A stretch of DNA of 64,000 nt from Dromaius novaehollandiae (GCF_036370855.1 NW_026991471.1:1-64000); one strand, 5' to 3'. Shown: positions 12,154-26,900, counted from the stretch's first letter. A program made the numbers and translations. The notes: a model not told the origin generated them from the sequence alone.

Positions 12154-15100
12154 GCTAAGGTGTCGACACTGTCAAGAAATGCCTCTGGGGAAAAAGGGAG
12201 AAATCTGCAGGGGTTGCGAGGAGACTAGAGGGGGTCTAAGGGGCCTGGGGGGCCAGAAGATAGCTGGGGGGCTGCATTCTGTGGAAAAGAGGGGTGCAGA
12301 GCGCACTAGAGGGGTTCTATGGCGTCTACACAGTCAAAAAATGCCTCTGGGGAAGAAGGGAGAAATCTGGAGGGGATGAGAGGAGACTAGAGGGTGTCTA
12401 AGGGGCCTGGGGGGCCAGAAGAGAGCTGGGAGCTGGACTCTGTGGAAAAGAGCACCCCTCTAGTGCACTCTGGACCTCTCTCTGTTCCACAGAATTTGGT
12501 CCCCCAGCACTCTTCTGGGCCCCCAGACCCCTTAGACACCCTCTAGTCTCTTCGCAACCCCTCCAGATTTCTCCTTTCTTCCCCAGAGGCATTTCTGGAC
12601 CATGTAGACACCTTAGCACCCCCTCTAGTGCGCTCTGGACACCTCTTTTCCACAGAATTGGGCCCCCAGCTCTCTTATGGCCCCCTAGACCACTTAGACA
12701 CTCTCTAGTCTCCTCAGAAGGCTTCCAGATTACTCCCTTCTTTCCCAGAGACATTTCTTGACCATGTAGACACCTTAGCACCCCTCTAGTGCGCTCTGGA
12801 CCCCTAAGGTGTCTCCATGGTCAAGAAAGGCCTCTGGGGAAGAAGGGAGACATATGAAGGGAGTTGCGAAGAGATTAAAAGGAGTCTAAGGAGTCTGGAG
12901 TGCCACAGGAGGGGTGGGGGGCCCCACTCTATGGAAAAGAGGAATCCAGAGCACACTAGAGGGGTGCTATGACATCTACATGGTCCAGAAATACCTCTGG
13001 GAAAGAAGGGAGAAATCTGGAGAGGTTGTGAGGAGACTAGAGGGGGTCTAAGGGGTCTGGGGGGCCACAAGACAGCTGGGGGCCCTATTCTACGGAAAAG
13101 AGAGGTCCAGAGCGCACTAGAGGGGTGCTAAAGGGTCTACACGGTCCAGAAATGCTTCTGGGGAAGAAATGAGAAATCTGGAGGGGTTGCCAGGAGACTA
13201 GAGGGTGTCTAAGGAGTCTCGAGGTCCCAAAGATATCTGGGGGGCCCCATTCCGTAGAAAAGAGGGGTCCAGAGCACACTAGAAGGGTGCTAAGGGGTCT
13301 ACACTGTCAAGAAACGGCTCTGGGGAAGAAGGGCGAAATCTGGAGGGATTGCGAGGAGACTAGAGGGTGTCTAAGGGGCCTGGGGGGCCACAAGAGAGCT
13401 AGGGAGCCCCACTCTGTGGAAAAGAGGAATCCAAATTGCACTAGTGAGGTGCTAAAGGGTCTACGATGTCAAAAAATGGCTCTGGGCAAGAAAGGAGAAA
13501 TCTGGAGGGGTTGCAAGGAGACTAGAGGGTGTCTAACGAGGCTAGAGGCCCACAAGAGACCTGGGGGGCCCAATTCTGTGGCAAAGAGGGGTCCAGAGCG
13601 CACTAGAGGGGTGCTAAGGGGTCTACATAGTCAAGAAATGCCTCTGGGCAAGAAGGAAGAAATCTAGAGGGGTGCCAAGGAGACTAGAGGGTGTCTAAGG
13701 GGCCTGGAGGTCCCAAAGATACCTGGGGGGCCCAATTCTGTGGAAAAGAGGGGTCCACAGCGCACTAGAGGGGTGCTAAGACATCTACACTGTCCAGAAA
13801 TGCCTCTGGGGAAGAAGGGAGAAATCTGGAGGGGTTGCGAGGTGACTAGAGGCTGTCTAAGGGGTCTGGGGGGCCAGAAGAGAGCTGGGGGGCACAATTC
13901 TGTGGAAAAGAGAGGTCCAGAGCGCACTAGAGGGGTGCTAAGGCGTCTACACTGTCAAGAAATGGCTCTGGGGAAGAAGGCAGAAATCTGGAGGGGTTGC
14001 GAGCACACTATAGGGTGTCTAAGGGTACTGGGGGGCCAGAAGAGAGCTGGGGGAACCCATTCTGTGGAAAAGAGGGATCCAGAGCAAAGTAGAGAGGTGC
14101 TAAGGGGTCTACACTGTCCATAAATGCCTCTGGGGAAGAATGGAGAAATCTGGAGGGGTTGCGAGCACACTAAAGGCTGCCTAAAGGGGTTTGGGAGGCC
14201 AGAAGAGAGCTGGGGGGCACCATTCTGTGTAAAAGAGGGGCCCAGAGCACACTAGAGGGGCACTAAGGGGTCTACACGGTCAAGAAATGCCTCTGGGGAA
14301 GAAGGGAGAAATCTGGAGGGGTTGCGAGGAGACTAGAGGGTGTCTAAGGGGCCTGGAGATTCCAAATATATCTGGGGGACCCAATTTTGTGGAAAAGAGG
14401 GGTCCAGAGTGCACTAGAGGAGTGCTAATGTGTGTACACTGTCAAATAATGCCTCTAGGGAAGAAGGGAGAAATCTGGAGGGATTGCGAGTAGACTAGAG
14501 GGTGGCTAAGGTTTCGGGGGGCACCAAAAGAGCTGGAGGGCCACATTTCTGTGGAAAAGAGGGGTCCAGAGCGCACTAGAGGGGTGCTAAGGTGTCTACA
14601 TAGTCCAGAAATGCCTCTGGGGAAGAAGGGAGAAATCTGGAGGGGTTGCGAGGAGACTAGAGGGTGGCTAAGGCTTCTGGGGGGCCACAAGAGAGCTGGT
14701 GGGGGTCACTCTGTGGAAAAGAGGGGTCCAGAGCGCACTAGAGGGGTGCTAAAGCATCTACATGGTCAAGAAATGCCTCTGGGGAAGAAGGGAGAAATCT
14801 GGAGTGGTTGCGAGGAGACTACAGGGTGGCTAAGGTTTCGGGGTGGCACCAAAAGAACTGGGGGGCCACATTTCTGTGGAAAAGAGGGGCCCAGAGCACA
14901 CTAGAGAGGTGCTAAGGGGACTACAGTGTCCAGAAATGGCTCGGGGGAAGAAGGGAGAAATCTGGAAGGGTTGCGAGCACACTATAGGGTGTCTAAGGGT
15001 CCTGGGGGGCCAGAAGAGAGCTGGTGGGGGTCACTCTGTGGAAAAGAGGGGTCCAGAGCGCACTAGAGGGGTGCTAAGGTGACTACACTGTCCAGAAATG

Positions 15101-16204
15101 GCTCGGGGAAAGAAGGGAGAAATCTGGAGGGGGTGCGAGCACACTAAAGGATGTCTAAAGGGGCTTGGGGGGCGAGAAGAGAGCTAGAGGACCCCATTCT
15201 GTGCAAAAGAGGGGTCCAGAGCGCACTAGAGGGGTGCTAAGACATCTACACTGTCAAGAAATGCCTCTGGGGAAAAAGGGAGAAATCTGGAGGGGTTGCG
15301 ATGAGACTAGAGGGCGTCTAAGGGGTCTGGAGGTCCCAAAGATAACTGGGGGGCCCAATTCTGTGGAAAAGAGGGGTCCCGAGTGCACTAGAGGAATGCT
15401 AAGGCGTCTACACTGTACATAAATGCTTCTGGGGAAGAAGGGAGAAATCTGGAGGTGTGGCAAGGAGACTAGAGGGTGTCCAAGGGACCTGGGGGGCCAC
15501 AAGAGAGCTAGGGGGCCCCACTCTGTGGAAAAGAGGAATCCAGAGTGCACTAGAGAGGTAGTAAGGTGTCTACATGGTCCAGAAAAGCCTCTGGGGAAGA
15601 AGGGAGAAATCTGGAGGGGTTGCGAGGAGACTAGAGGGGGTCTAAGGGGTCTGGGGGGCCCGAAGAGAGCTGGGGGGCCCAATTCTGTGGAAAAGAGGGA
15701 TTCAGAGTGCACTAGAGGGGTGCTAAGGTGTCTACGCTGTGAAGAAATGCCTCTGGGGAAGAAGGGAGAAATCTGGAGGGGTTGCAAAGAGACTAGAGGG
15801 TGTCTAAAGCGTCTGGAGATCCGAAAGATATCTGGTGGGCCCAATTATGTGGAAAAGGGGGGTCCAGAGCGCACTAGAGGGGTGCTACGGCGTCTACACT
15901 GTCCATAAATGCTTCTGGGGAAGAAGGGAGAAATCTGGAGGTGTGGCAAGGAGACTAGAGGGTGCCTAAGGGGTCTGGGGGGCCAAAAGAGAGCTAGGGG
16001 TCCTATTCCGTTGAACAGAGGGATCAAGAGGGCACTAGAGGGGTGCTCTTTTCCAGAAAGTGGGGACCCCACCTCTCATTTGGTCCCCAGACCCCCAAGA
16101 CACCCTGTAGTCTCCACAGAAGCCCTCCAGATTGCTTCCTTCTTCCCCATAGGCATTTCTTGACCACGTCAACACCTTAGGGGTCCAGAGCGCAGTAGAG
16201 GGGT
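12154..16204 (+). repeat. HOR copy 4 (4,051 bp, type II centre)
   Basis: Full length. Inverted blocks are at about 12453-12801 and 16047-16181. It has the C variant near 12813. The central part is type II: a GCCTCTAGGG variant near 14451, a GGTGGGGGTCACTCTG segment near 14698, and GGAGGGGGTGCGAGC near 15126. These variants are shared with copy 7 and partly with copy 5, which points to exchange between non-adjacent copies. Confidence 0.93.
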
Positions 16205-19200
16205 GCTAAGGTGTCGACACTGTCAAGAAATGCCTCTGGGGAAAAAGGGAGAAATCTGCAGGGGTTGCGAGGAGACTAGAGGGGGTCTAAGGGGCCTGGG
16301 GGGCCAGAAGATAGCTGGGGGGCTGCATTCTGTGGAAAAGAGGGGTGCAGAGCGCACTAGAGGGGTTCTATGGCGTCTACACAGTCAAAAAATGCCTCTG
16401 GGGAAGAAGGGAGAAATCTGGAGGGGATGAGAGGAGACTAGAGGGTGTCTAAGGGGCCTGGGGGGCCAGAAGAGAGCTGGGAGCTGGACTCTGTGGAAAA
16501 GAGCACCCCTCTAGTGCACTCTGGACCTCTCTCTGTTCCACAGAATTTGGTCCCCCAGCACTCTTCTGGGCCCCCAGACCCCTTAGACACCCTCTAGTCT
16601 CTTCGCAACCCCTCCAGATTTCTCCTTTCTTCCCCAGAGGCATTTCTGGACCATGTAGACACCTTAGCACCCCCTCTAGTGCGCTCTGGACACCTCTTTT
16701 CCACAGAATTGGGCCCCCAGCTCTCTTATGGCCCCCTAGACCACTTAGACACTCTCTAGTCTCCTCAGAAGGCTTCCAGATTACTCCCTTCTTTCCCAGA
16801 GACATTTCTTGACCATGTAGACACCTTAGCACCCCTCTAGTGCGCTCTGGACCCCTAAGGTGTCTACATGGTCAAGAAAGGCCTCTGGGGAAGAAGGGAG
16901 ACATATGAAGGGAGTTGCGAAGAGATTAAAAGGAGTCTAAGGAGTCTGGGGTGCCACAGGAGGGGTGGGGGGCCCCACTCTATGGAAAAGAGGAATCCAG
17001 AGCACACTAGAGGGGTGCTATGACATCTACATGGTCCAGAAATACCTCTGGGAAAGAAGGGAGAAATCTGGAGAGGTTGTGAGGAGACTAGAGGGGGTCT
17101 AAGGGGTCTGGGGGGCCACAAGACAGCTGGGGGCCCTATTCTACGGAAAAGAGAGGTCCAGAGCGCACTAGAGGGGTGCTAAAGGGTCTACACGGTCCAG
17201 AAATGCTTCTGGGGAAGAAATGAGAAATCTGGAGGGGTTGCCAGGAGACTAGAGGGTGTCTAAGGAGTCTCGAGGTCCCAAAGATATCTGGGGGGCCCCA
17301 TTCCGTAGAAAAGAGGGGTCCAGAGCACACTAGAAGGGTGCTAAGGGGTCTACACTGTCAAGAAACGGCTCTGGGGAAGAAGGGCGAAATCTGGAGGGAT
17401 TGCGAGGAGACTAGAGGGTGTCTAAGGGGCCTGGGGGGCCACAAGAGAGCTAGGGAGCCCCACTCTGTGGAAAAGAGGAATCCAAATTGCACTAGTGAGG
17501 TGCTAAAGGGTCTACGATGTCAAAAAATGGCTCTGGGCAAGAAAGGAGAAATCTGGAGGGGTTGCAAGGAGACTAGAGGGTGTCTAACGAGGCTAGAGGC
17601 CCACAAGAGACCTGGGGGGCCCAATTCTGTGGCAAAGAGGGGTCCAGAGCGCACTAGAGGGGTGCTAAGGGGTCTACATAGTCAAGAAATGCCTCTGGGC
17701 AAGAAGGAAGAAATCTAGAGGGGTGCCAAGGAGACTAGAGGGTGTCTAAGGGGCCTGGAGGTCCCAAAGATACCTGGGGGGCCCAATTCTGTGGAAAAGA
17801 GGGGTCCACAGCGCACTAGAGGGGTGCTAAGACATCTACACTGTCCAGAAATGCCTCTGGGGAAGAAGGGAGAAATCTGGAGGGGTTGCGAGGTGACTAG
17901 AGGCTGTCTAAGGGGTCTGGGGGGCCAGAAGAGAGCTGGGGGGCACAATTCTGTGGAAAAGAGAGGTCCAGAGCGCACTAGAGGGGTGCTAAGGCGTCTA
18001 CACTGTCAAGAAATGGCTCTGGGGAAGAAGGCAGAAATCTGGAGGGGTTGCGAGCACACTATAGGGTGTCTAAGGGTACTGGGGGTCCAGAAGAGAGCTG
18101 GGGGAACCCATTCTGTGGAAAAGAGGGATCCAAAGCAAAGTAGAGAGGTGCTAAGGGGTCTACACTGTCCATAAATGCGTCTGGGGAAGAATGGAGAAAT
18201 CTGGAGGGGTTGCGAGCACACTAAAGGCTGCCTAAAGGGGTTTGGGAGGCCAGAAGAGAGCTGGGGGGCACCATTCTGTGTAAAAGAGGGGCCCAGAGCA
18301 CACTAGAGGGGCACTAAGGGGTCTACACGGTCAAGAAATGCCTCTGGGGAAGAAGGGAGAAATCTGGAGGGATTGCGAGGAGACTAGAGGGTGGCTAAGG
18401 TTTCGGGGGGCACCAAAAGAGCTGGGGGGCCACATTTCTGTGGAAAAGAGGGGTCCAGAGCGCACTAGAGGGGTGCTAAAGCATCTACATGGTCAAGAAA
18501 TGCCTCTGGGGAAGAAGGGAGAAATCTGGAGTGGTTGCGAGGAGACTACAGGGTGGCTAAGGTTTCGGGGTGGCACCAAAAGAACTGGGGGGCCACATTT
18601 CTGTGGAAAAGAGGGGTCCAGAGCACACTGGAGAGGTGCTAAGGGGACTACAGTGTCCAGAAATGGCTCGGGGGAAGAAGGGAGAAATCTGGAAGGGTTG
18701 CGAGCACACTATAGGGTGTCTAAGGGTCCTGGGGGGCCAGAAGAGAGCTGGTGGGGGTCACTCTGTGGAAAAGAGGGGTCCAGAGCGCACTAGAGGGGTG
18801 CTAAGGTGACTACACTGTCCAGAAATGGCTCGGGGAAAGAAGGGAGAAATCTGGAGGGGGTGCGAGCACACTAAAGGATGTCTAAAGGGGCTTGGGGGGC
18901 GAGAAGAGAGCTAGAGGACCCCATTCTGTGCAAAAGAGGGGTCCAGAGCGCACTAGAAGGGTGCTAAGACATCTACACTGTCAAGAAATGCCTCTGGGGA
19001 AAAAGGGAGAAATCTGGAGGGGTTGCGATGAGACTAGAGGGCGTCTAAGGGGTCTGGAGGTCCCAAAGATAACTGGGGGGCCCAATTCTGTGGAAAAGAG
19101 GGGTCCCGAGTGCACTAGAGGAATGCTAAGGCGTCTACACTGTACATAAATGCTTCTGGGGAAGAAGGGAGAAATCTGGAGGTGTGGCAAGGAGACTAGA

Positions 19201-19931
19201 GGGTGTCCAAGGGACCTGGGGGGCCACAAGAGAGCTAGGGGGCCCCACTCTGTGGAAAAGAGGAATCCAGAGTGCACTAGAGAGGTAGTAAGGTGTCTAC
19301 ATGGTCCAGAAAAGCCTCTGGGGAAGAAGGGAGAAATCTGGAGGGGTTGCGAGGAGACTAGAGGGGGTCTAAGGGGTCTGGGGGGCCCGAAGAGAGCTGG
19401 GGGGCCCAATTCTGTGGAAAAGAGGGATTCAGAGTGCACTAGAGGGGTGCTAAGGTGTCTACGCTGTGAAGAAATGCCTCTGGGGAAGAAGGGAGAAATC
19501 TGGAGGGGTTGCAAAGAGACTAGAGGGTGTCTAAAGCGTCTGGAGATCCGAAAGATATCTGGTGGGCCCAATTATGTGGAAAAGGGGGGTCCAGAGCGCA
19601 CTAGAGGGGTGCTACGGCGTCTACACTGTCCATAAATGCTTCTGGGGAAGAAGGGAGAAATCTGGAGGTGTGGCAAGGAGACTAGAGGGTGCCTAAGGGG
19701 TCTGGGGGGCCAAAAGAGAGCTAGGGGTCCTATTCCGTTGAACAGAGGGATCAAGAGGGCACTAGAGGGGTGCTCTTTTCCAGAAAGTGGGGACCCCACC
19801 TCTCATTTGGTCCCCAGACCCCCAAGACACCCTGTAGTCTCCACAGAAGCCCTCCAGATTGCTTCCTTCTTCCCCATAGGCATTTCTTGACCACGTCAAC
19901 ACCTTAGGGGTCCAGAGCGCAGTAGAGGGGT
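16205..19931 (+). repeat. HOR copy 5 (3,727 bp, two monomers lost)
   Basis: It is 324 bp shorter than the standard unit, exactly two monomers. Comparison with copy 4 places one single-monomer loss near 18,370, at or just after the GGGAGAAATCTGGAGGG box, and another near 18,475. Inverted blocks are at about 16504-16852 and 19774-19908. It has the A variant near 16866, a type II centre, and a private cluster of substitutions near 18,080-18,180. Confidence 0.92.
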
Positions 19932-22900
19932 GCTAAGGTGTCGACACTGTCAAGAAATGCCTCTGGGGAAAAAGGGAGAAATCTGCAGGGGTTGCGAGGA
20001 GACTAGAGGGGGTCTAAGGGGCCTGGGGGGCCAGAAGATAGCTGGGGGGCTGCATTCTGTGGAAAAGAGGGGTGCAGAGCGCACTAGAGGGGTTCTATGG
20101 CGTCTACACAGTCAAAAAATGCCTCTGGGGAAGAAGGGAGAAATCTGGAGGGGATGAGAGGAGACTAGAGGGTGTCTAAGGGGCCTGGGGGGCCAGAAGA
20201 GAGCTGGGAGCTGGACTCTGTGGAAAAGAGCACCCCTCTAGTGCACTCTGGACCTCTCTCTGTTCCACAGAATTTGGTCCCCCAGCACTCTTCTGGGCCC
20301 CCAGACCCCTTAGACACCCTCTAGTCTCTTCGCAACCCCTCCAGATTTCTCCTTTCTTCCCCAGAGGCATTTCTGGACCATGTAGACACCTTAGCACCCC
20401 CTCTAGTGCGCTCTGGACACCTCTTTTCCACAGAATTGGGCCCCCAGCTCTCTTATGGCCCCCTAGACCACTTAGACACTCTCTAGTCTCCTCAGAAGGC
20501 TTCCAGATTACTCCCTTCTTTCCCAGAGACATTTCTTGACCATGTAGACACCTTAGCACCCCTCTAGTGCGCTCTGGACCCCTAAGGTGTCTCCATGGTC
20601 AAGAAAGGCCTCTGGGGAAGAAGGGAGACATATGAAGGGAGTTGCGAAGAGATTAAAAGGAGTCTAAGGAGTCTGGAGTGCCACAGGAGGGGTGGGGGGC
20701 CCCACTCTATGGAAAAGAGGAATCCAGAGCACACTAGAGGGGTGCTATGACATCTACATGGTCCAGAAATACCTCTGGGAAAGAAGGGAGAAATCTGGAG
20801 AGGTTGTGAGGAGACTAGAGGGGGTCTAAGGGGTCTGGGGGGCCACAAGACAGCTGGGGGCCCTATTCTACGGAAAAGAGAGGTCCAGAGCGCACTAGAG
20901 GGGTGCTAAAGGGTCTACACGGTCCAGAAATGCTTCTGGGGAAGAAATGAGAAATCTGGAGGGGTTGCCAGGAGACTAGAGGGTGTCTAAGGAGTCTCGA
21001 GGTCCCAAAGATATCTGGGGGGCCCCATTCCGTAGAAAAGAGGGGTCCAGAGCACACTAGAAGGGTGCTAAGGGGTCTACACTGTCAAGAAACGGCTCTG
21101 GGGAAGAAGGGCGAAATCTGGAGGGATTGCGAGGAGACTAGAGGGTGTCTAAGGGGCCTGGGGGGCCACAAGAGAGCTAGGGAGCCCCACTCTGTGGAAA
21201 AGAGGAATCCAAATTGCACTAGTGAGGTGCTAAAGGGTCTACGATGTCAAAAAATGGCTCTGGGCAAGAAAGGAGAAATCTGGAGGGGTTGCAAGGAGAC
21301 TAGAGGGTGTCTAACGAGGCTAGAGGCCCACAAGAGACCTGGGGGGCCCAATTCTGTGGCAAAGAGGGGTCCAGAGCGCACTAGAGGGGTGCTAAGACAT
21401 CTACACTGTCAAGAAATGCCTCTGGGCAAGAAGGAAGAAATCTAGAGGGGTGCCAAGGAGACTAGAGGGTGTCTAAGGGGCCTGGAGGTCCCAAAGATAC
21501 CTGGGGGGCCCAATTCTGTGGAAAAGAGGGGTCCACAGCGCACTAGAGGGGTGCTAAGACATCTACACTGTCCAGAAATGGCTCTGGGGAAGAAGGCAGA
21601 AATCTGGAGGGGTTGCGAGGTGACTAGAGGCTGTCTAAGGGGTCTGGGGGGCCAGAAGAGAGCTGGGGGGCACAATTCTGTGGAAAAGAGAGGTCCAGAG
21701 CGCACTAGAGGGGTGCTAAGGCGTCTACACTGTCAAGAAATGCCTCTGGGGAAGAAGGGAGAAATCTGGAGGGGTTGCGAGCACACTATAGGGTGTCTAA
21801 GGGTACTGGGGGGCCAGAAGAGAGCTGGGGGAACCCATTCTGTGGAAAAGAGGGATCCAGAGCAAAGTAGAGAGGTGCTAAGGGGTCTACACTGTCCATA
21901 AATGCCTCTGGGGAAGAATGGAGAAATCTGGAGGGGTTGCGAGCACACTAAAGGCTGCCTAAAGGGGTTTGGGAGGCCAGAAGAGAGCTGGGGGGCACCA
22001 TTCTGTGTAAAAGAGGGGCCCAGAGCACACTAGAGGGGCACTAAGGGGTCTACACGGTCAAGAAATGCCTCTGGGGAAGAAGGGAGAAATCTGGAGGGGT
22101 TGCGAGGAGACTAGAGGGTGTCTAAGGGGCCTGGAGATTCCAAATATATCTGGGGGACCCAATTTTGTGGAAAAGAGGGGTCCAGAGTGCACTAGAGGAG
22201 TGCTAATGTGTGTACACTGTCAAATAATGCTTCTGGGGAAGAAGGGAGAAATCTGGAGGGATTGCGAGTAGACTAGAGGGTGGCTAAGGTTTCGGGGGGC
22301 ACCAAAAGAGCTGGGGGGCCACATTTCTGTGGAAAAGAGGGGTCCAGAGCGCACTAGAGGGGTGCTAAGGTGTCTACATAGTCCAGAAATGCCTCTGGGG
22401 AAGAAGGGAGAAATCTGGAGGGGTTGCGAGGAGACTAGAGGGTGGCTAAGGCTTCTGGGGGGCCACAAGAGAGCTGGGGGGGCCCATGCTGAGGAATAGA
22501 GGGGTCCAGAGTGCACTAGAGGGGTGCTAAAGCATCTACATGGTCAAGAAATGCCTCTGGGGAAGAAGGGAGAAATCTGGAGTGGTTGCGAGGAGACTAC
22601 AGGGTGGCTAAGGTTTCGGGGTGGCACCAAAAGAACTGGGGGGCCACATTTCTGTGGAAAAGAGGGGCCCAGAGCACACTAGAGAGGTGCTAAGGGGACT
22701 ACAGTGTCCAGAAATGGCTCGGGGGAAGAAGGGAGAAATCTGGAAGGGTTGCGAGCACACTATAGGGTGTCTAAGGGTCCTGGGGGGCCAGAAGAGAGCT
22801 GGTGGGGGTCACTCTGTGGAAAAGAGGAGTCCAGAGCGCACTAGAGGGGTGCTAAGGTGACTACACTGTCCAGAAATGGCTCGGGGAAAGAAGGGAGAAA

Positions 22901-23982
22901 TCTGGAGGGGTTGCGAGCACACTAAAGGATGTCTAAAGGGGCTTGGGGGGCGAGAAGAGAGCTAGAGGACCCCATTCTGTGCAAAAGAGGGGTCCAGAGC
23001 GCACTAGAAGGGTGCTAAGACATCTACACTGTCAAGAAATGCCTCTGGGGAAAAAGGGAGAAATCTGGAGGGGTTGCGATGAGACTAGAGGGCGTCTAAG
23101 GGGTCTGGAGGTCCCAAAGATAACTGGGGGGCCCAATTCTGTGGAAAAGAGGGGTCCCGAGTGCACTAGAGGAATGCTAAGGCGTCTACACTGTACATAA
23201 ATGCTTCTGGGGAAGAAGGGAGAAATCTGGAGGTGTGGCAAGGAGACTAGAGGGTGTCCAAGGGACCTGGGGGGCCACAAGAGAGCTAGGGGGCCCCACT
23301 CTGTGGAAAAGAGGAATCCAGAGTGCACTAGAGAGGTAGTAAGGTGTCTACATGGTCCAGAAAAGCCTCTGGGGAAGAAGGGAGAAATCTGGAGGGGTTG
23401 CGAGGAGACTAGAGGGGGTCTAAGGGGTCTGGGGGGCCCGAAGAGAGCTGGGGGGCCCAATTCTGTGGAAAAGAGGGATTCAGAGTGCACTAGAGGGGTG
23501 CTAAGGTGTCTACGCTGTGAAGAAATGCCTCTGGGGAAGAAGGGAGAAATCTGGAGGGGTTGCAAAGAGACTAGAGGGTGTCTAAAGCGTCTGGAGATCC
23601 GAAAGATATCTGGTGGGCCCAATTATGTGGAAAAGGGGGGTCCAGAGCGCACTAGAGGGGTGCTACGGCGTCTACACTGTCCATAAATGCTTCTGGGGAA
23701 GAAGGGAGAAATCTGGAGGTGTGGCAAGGAGACTAGAGGGTGCCTAAGGGGTCTGGGGGGCCAAAAGAGAGCTAGGGGTCCTATTCCGTTGAACAGAGGG
23801 ATCAAGAGGGCACTAGAGGGGTGCTCTTTTCCAGAAAGTGGGGACCCCACCTCTCATTTGGTCCCCAGACCCCCAAGACACCCTGTAGTCTCCACAGAAG
23901 CCCTCCAGATTGCTTCCTTCTTCCCCATAGGCATTTCTTGACCACGTCAACACCTTAGGGGTCCAGAGCGCAGTAGAGGGGT
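19932..23982 (+). repeat. HOR copy 6 (4,051 bp, local monomer conversion)
   Basis: Full length. Inverted blocks are at about 20231-20579 and 23825-23959. It has the C variant near 20592 and a type I centre. At 21,391-21,420 and 21,578-21,600 it carries monomer sequence that sits one position along in copies 1-5 (GACATCTACACTGTCAAG, and GCTCTGGGGAAGAAGGCAG). Copy 8 shares these changes. This looks like local gene conversion between neighbouring monomers. Confidence 0.93.
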
Positions 23983-26900
23983 GCTAAGGTGTCGACACTG
24001 TCAAGAAATGCCTCTGGGGAAAAAGGGAGAAATCTGCAGGGGTTGCGAGGAGACTAGAGGGGGTCTAAGGGGCCTGGGGGGCCAGAAGATAGCTGGGGGG
24101 CTGCATTCTGTGGAAAAGAGGGGTGCAGAGCGCACTAGAGGGGTTCTATGGCGTCTACACAGTCAAAAAATGCCTCTGGGGAAGAAGGGAGAAATCTGGA
24201 GGGGATGAGAGGAGACTAGAGGGTGTCTAAGGGGCCTGGGGGGCCAGAAGAGAGCTGGGAGCTGGACTCTGTGGAAAAGAGCACCCCTCTAGTGCACTCT
24301 GGACCTCTCTCTGTTCCACAGAATTTGGTCCCCCAGCACTCTTCTGGGCCCCCAGACCCCTTAGACACCCTCTAGTCTCTTCGCAACCCCTCCAGATTTC
24401 TCCTTTCTTCCCCAGAGGCATTTCTGGACCATGTAGACACCTTAGCACCCCCTCTAGTGCGCTCTGGACACCTCTTTTCCACAGAATTGGGCCCCCAGCT
24501 CTCTTATGGCCCCCTAGACCACTTAGACACTCTCTAGTCTCCTCAGAAGGCTTCCAGATTACTCCCTTCTTTCCCAGAGACATTTCTTGACCATGTAGAC
24601 ACCTTAGCACCCCTCTAGTGCGCTCTGGACCCCTAAGGTGTCTACATGGTCAAGAAAGGCCTCTGGGGAAGAAGGGAGACATATGAAGGGAGTTGCGAAG
24701 AGATTAAAAGGAGTCTAAGGAGTCTGGAGTGCCACAGGAGGGGTGGGGGGCCCCACTCTATGGAAAAGAGGAATCCAGAGCACACTAGAGGGGTGCTATG
24801 ACATCTACATGGTCCAGAAATACCTCTGGGAAAGAAGGGAGAAATCTGGAGAGGTTGTGAGGAGACTAGAGGGGGTCTAAGGGGTCTGGGGGGCCACAAG
24901 ACAGCTGGGGGCCCTATTCTACGGAAAAGAGAGGTCCAGAGCGCACTAGAGGGGTGCTAAAGGGTCTACACGGTCCAGAAATGCTTCTGGGGAAGAAATG
25001 AGAAATCTGGAGGGGTTGCCAGGAGACTAGAGGGTGTCTAAGGAGTCTCGAGGTCCCAAAGATATCTGGGGGGCCCCATTCCGTAGAAAAGAGGGGTCCA
25101 GAGCACACTAGAAGGGTGCTAAGGGGTCTACACTGTCAAGAAACGGCTCTGGGGAAGAAGGGCGAAATCTGGAGGGATTGCGAGGAGACTAGAGGGTGTC
25201 TAAGGGGCCTGGGGGGCCACAAGAGAGCTAGGGAGCCCCACTCTGTGGAAAAGAGGAATCCAAATTGCACTAGTGAGGTGCTAAAGGGTCTACGATGTCA
25301 AAAAATGGCTCTGGGCAAGAAAGGAGAAATCTGGAGGGGTTGCAAGGAGACTAGAGGGTGTCTAACGAGGCTAGAGGCCCACAAGAGACCTGGGGGGCCC
25401 AATTCTGTGGCAAAGAGGGGTCCAGAGCGCACTAGAGGGGTGCTAAGGGGTCTACATAGTCAAGAAATGCCTCTGGGCAAGAAGGAAGAAATCTAGAGGG
25501 GTGCCAAGGAGACTAGAGGGTGTCTAAGGGGCCTGGAGGTCCCAAAGATACCTGGGGGGCCCAATTCTGTGGAAAAGAGGGGTCCACAGCGCACTAGAGG
25601 GGTGCTAAGACATCTACACTGTCCAGAAATGCCTCTGGGGAAGAAGGGAGAAATCTGGAGGGGTTGCGAGGTGACTAGAGGCTGTCTAAGGGGTCTGGGG
25701 GGCCAGAAGAGAGCTGGGGGGCACAATTCTGTGGAAAAGAGAGGTCCAGAGCGCACTAGAGGGGTGCTAAGGCGTCTACACTGTCAAGAAATGGCTCTGG
25801 GGAAGAAGGCAGAAATCTGGAGGGGTTGCGAGCACACTATAGGGTGTCTAAGGGTACTGGGGGGCCAGAAGAGAGCTGGGGGAACCCATTCTGTGGAAAA
25901 GAGGGATCCAGAGCAAAGTAGAGAGGTGCTAAGGGGTCTACACTGTCCATAAATGCCTCTGGGGAAGAATGGAGAAATCTGGAGGGGTTGTGAGCACACT
26001 AAAGGCTGCCTAAAGGGGTTTGGGAGGCCAGAAGAGAGCTGGGGGGCACCATTCTGTGTAAAAGAGGGGCCCAGAGCACACTAGAGGGGCACTAAGGGGT
26101 CTACACGGTCAAGAAATGCCTCTGGGGAAGAAGGGAGAAATCTGGAGGGGTTGCGAGGAGACTAGAGGGTGTCTAAGGGGCCTGGAGATTCCAAATATAT
26201 CTGGGGGACCCAATTTTGTGGAAAAGAGGGGTCCAGAGTGCACTAGAGGAGTGCTAATGTGTGTACACTGTCAAATAATGCCTCTAGGGAAGAAGGGAGA
26301 AATCTGGAGGGATTGCGAGTAGACTAGAGGGTGGCTAAGGTTTCGGGGGGCACCAAAAGAGCTGGGGGGCCACATTTCTGTGGAAAAGAGGGGTCCAGAG
26401 CGCACTAGAGGGGTGCTAAGGTGTCTACATAGTCCAGAAATGCCTCTGGGGAAGAAGGGAGAAATCTGGAGGGGTTGCGAGGAGACTAGAGGGTGGCTAA
26501 GGCTTCTGGGGGGCCACAAGAGAGCTGGTGGGGGTCACTCTGTGGAAAAGAGGGGTCCAGAGCGCACTAGAGGGGTGCTAAAGCATCTACATGGTCAAGA
26601 AATGCCTCTGGGGAAGAAGGGAGAAATCTGGAGTGGTTGCGAGGAGACTACAGGGTGGCTAAGGTTTCGGGGTGGCACCAAAAGAACTGGGGGGCCACAT
26701 TTCTGTGGAAAAGAGGGGTCCAGAGCACACTAGAGAGGTGCTAAGGGGACTACAGTGTCCAGAAATGGCTCGGGGGAAGAAGGGAGAAATCTGGAAGGGT
26801 TGCGAGCACACTATAGGGTGTCTAAGGGTCCTGGGGGGCCAGAAGAGAGCTGGTGGGGGTCACTCTGTGGAAAAGAGGGGTCCAGAGCGCACTAGAGGGG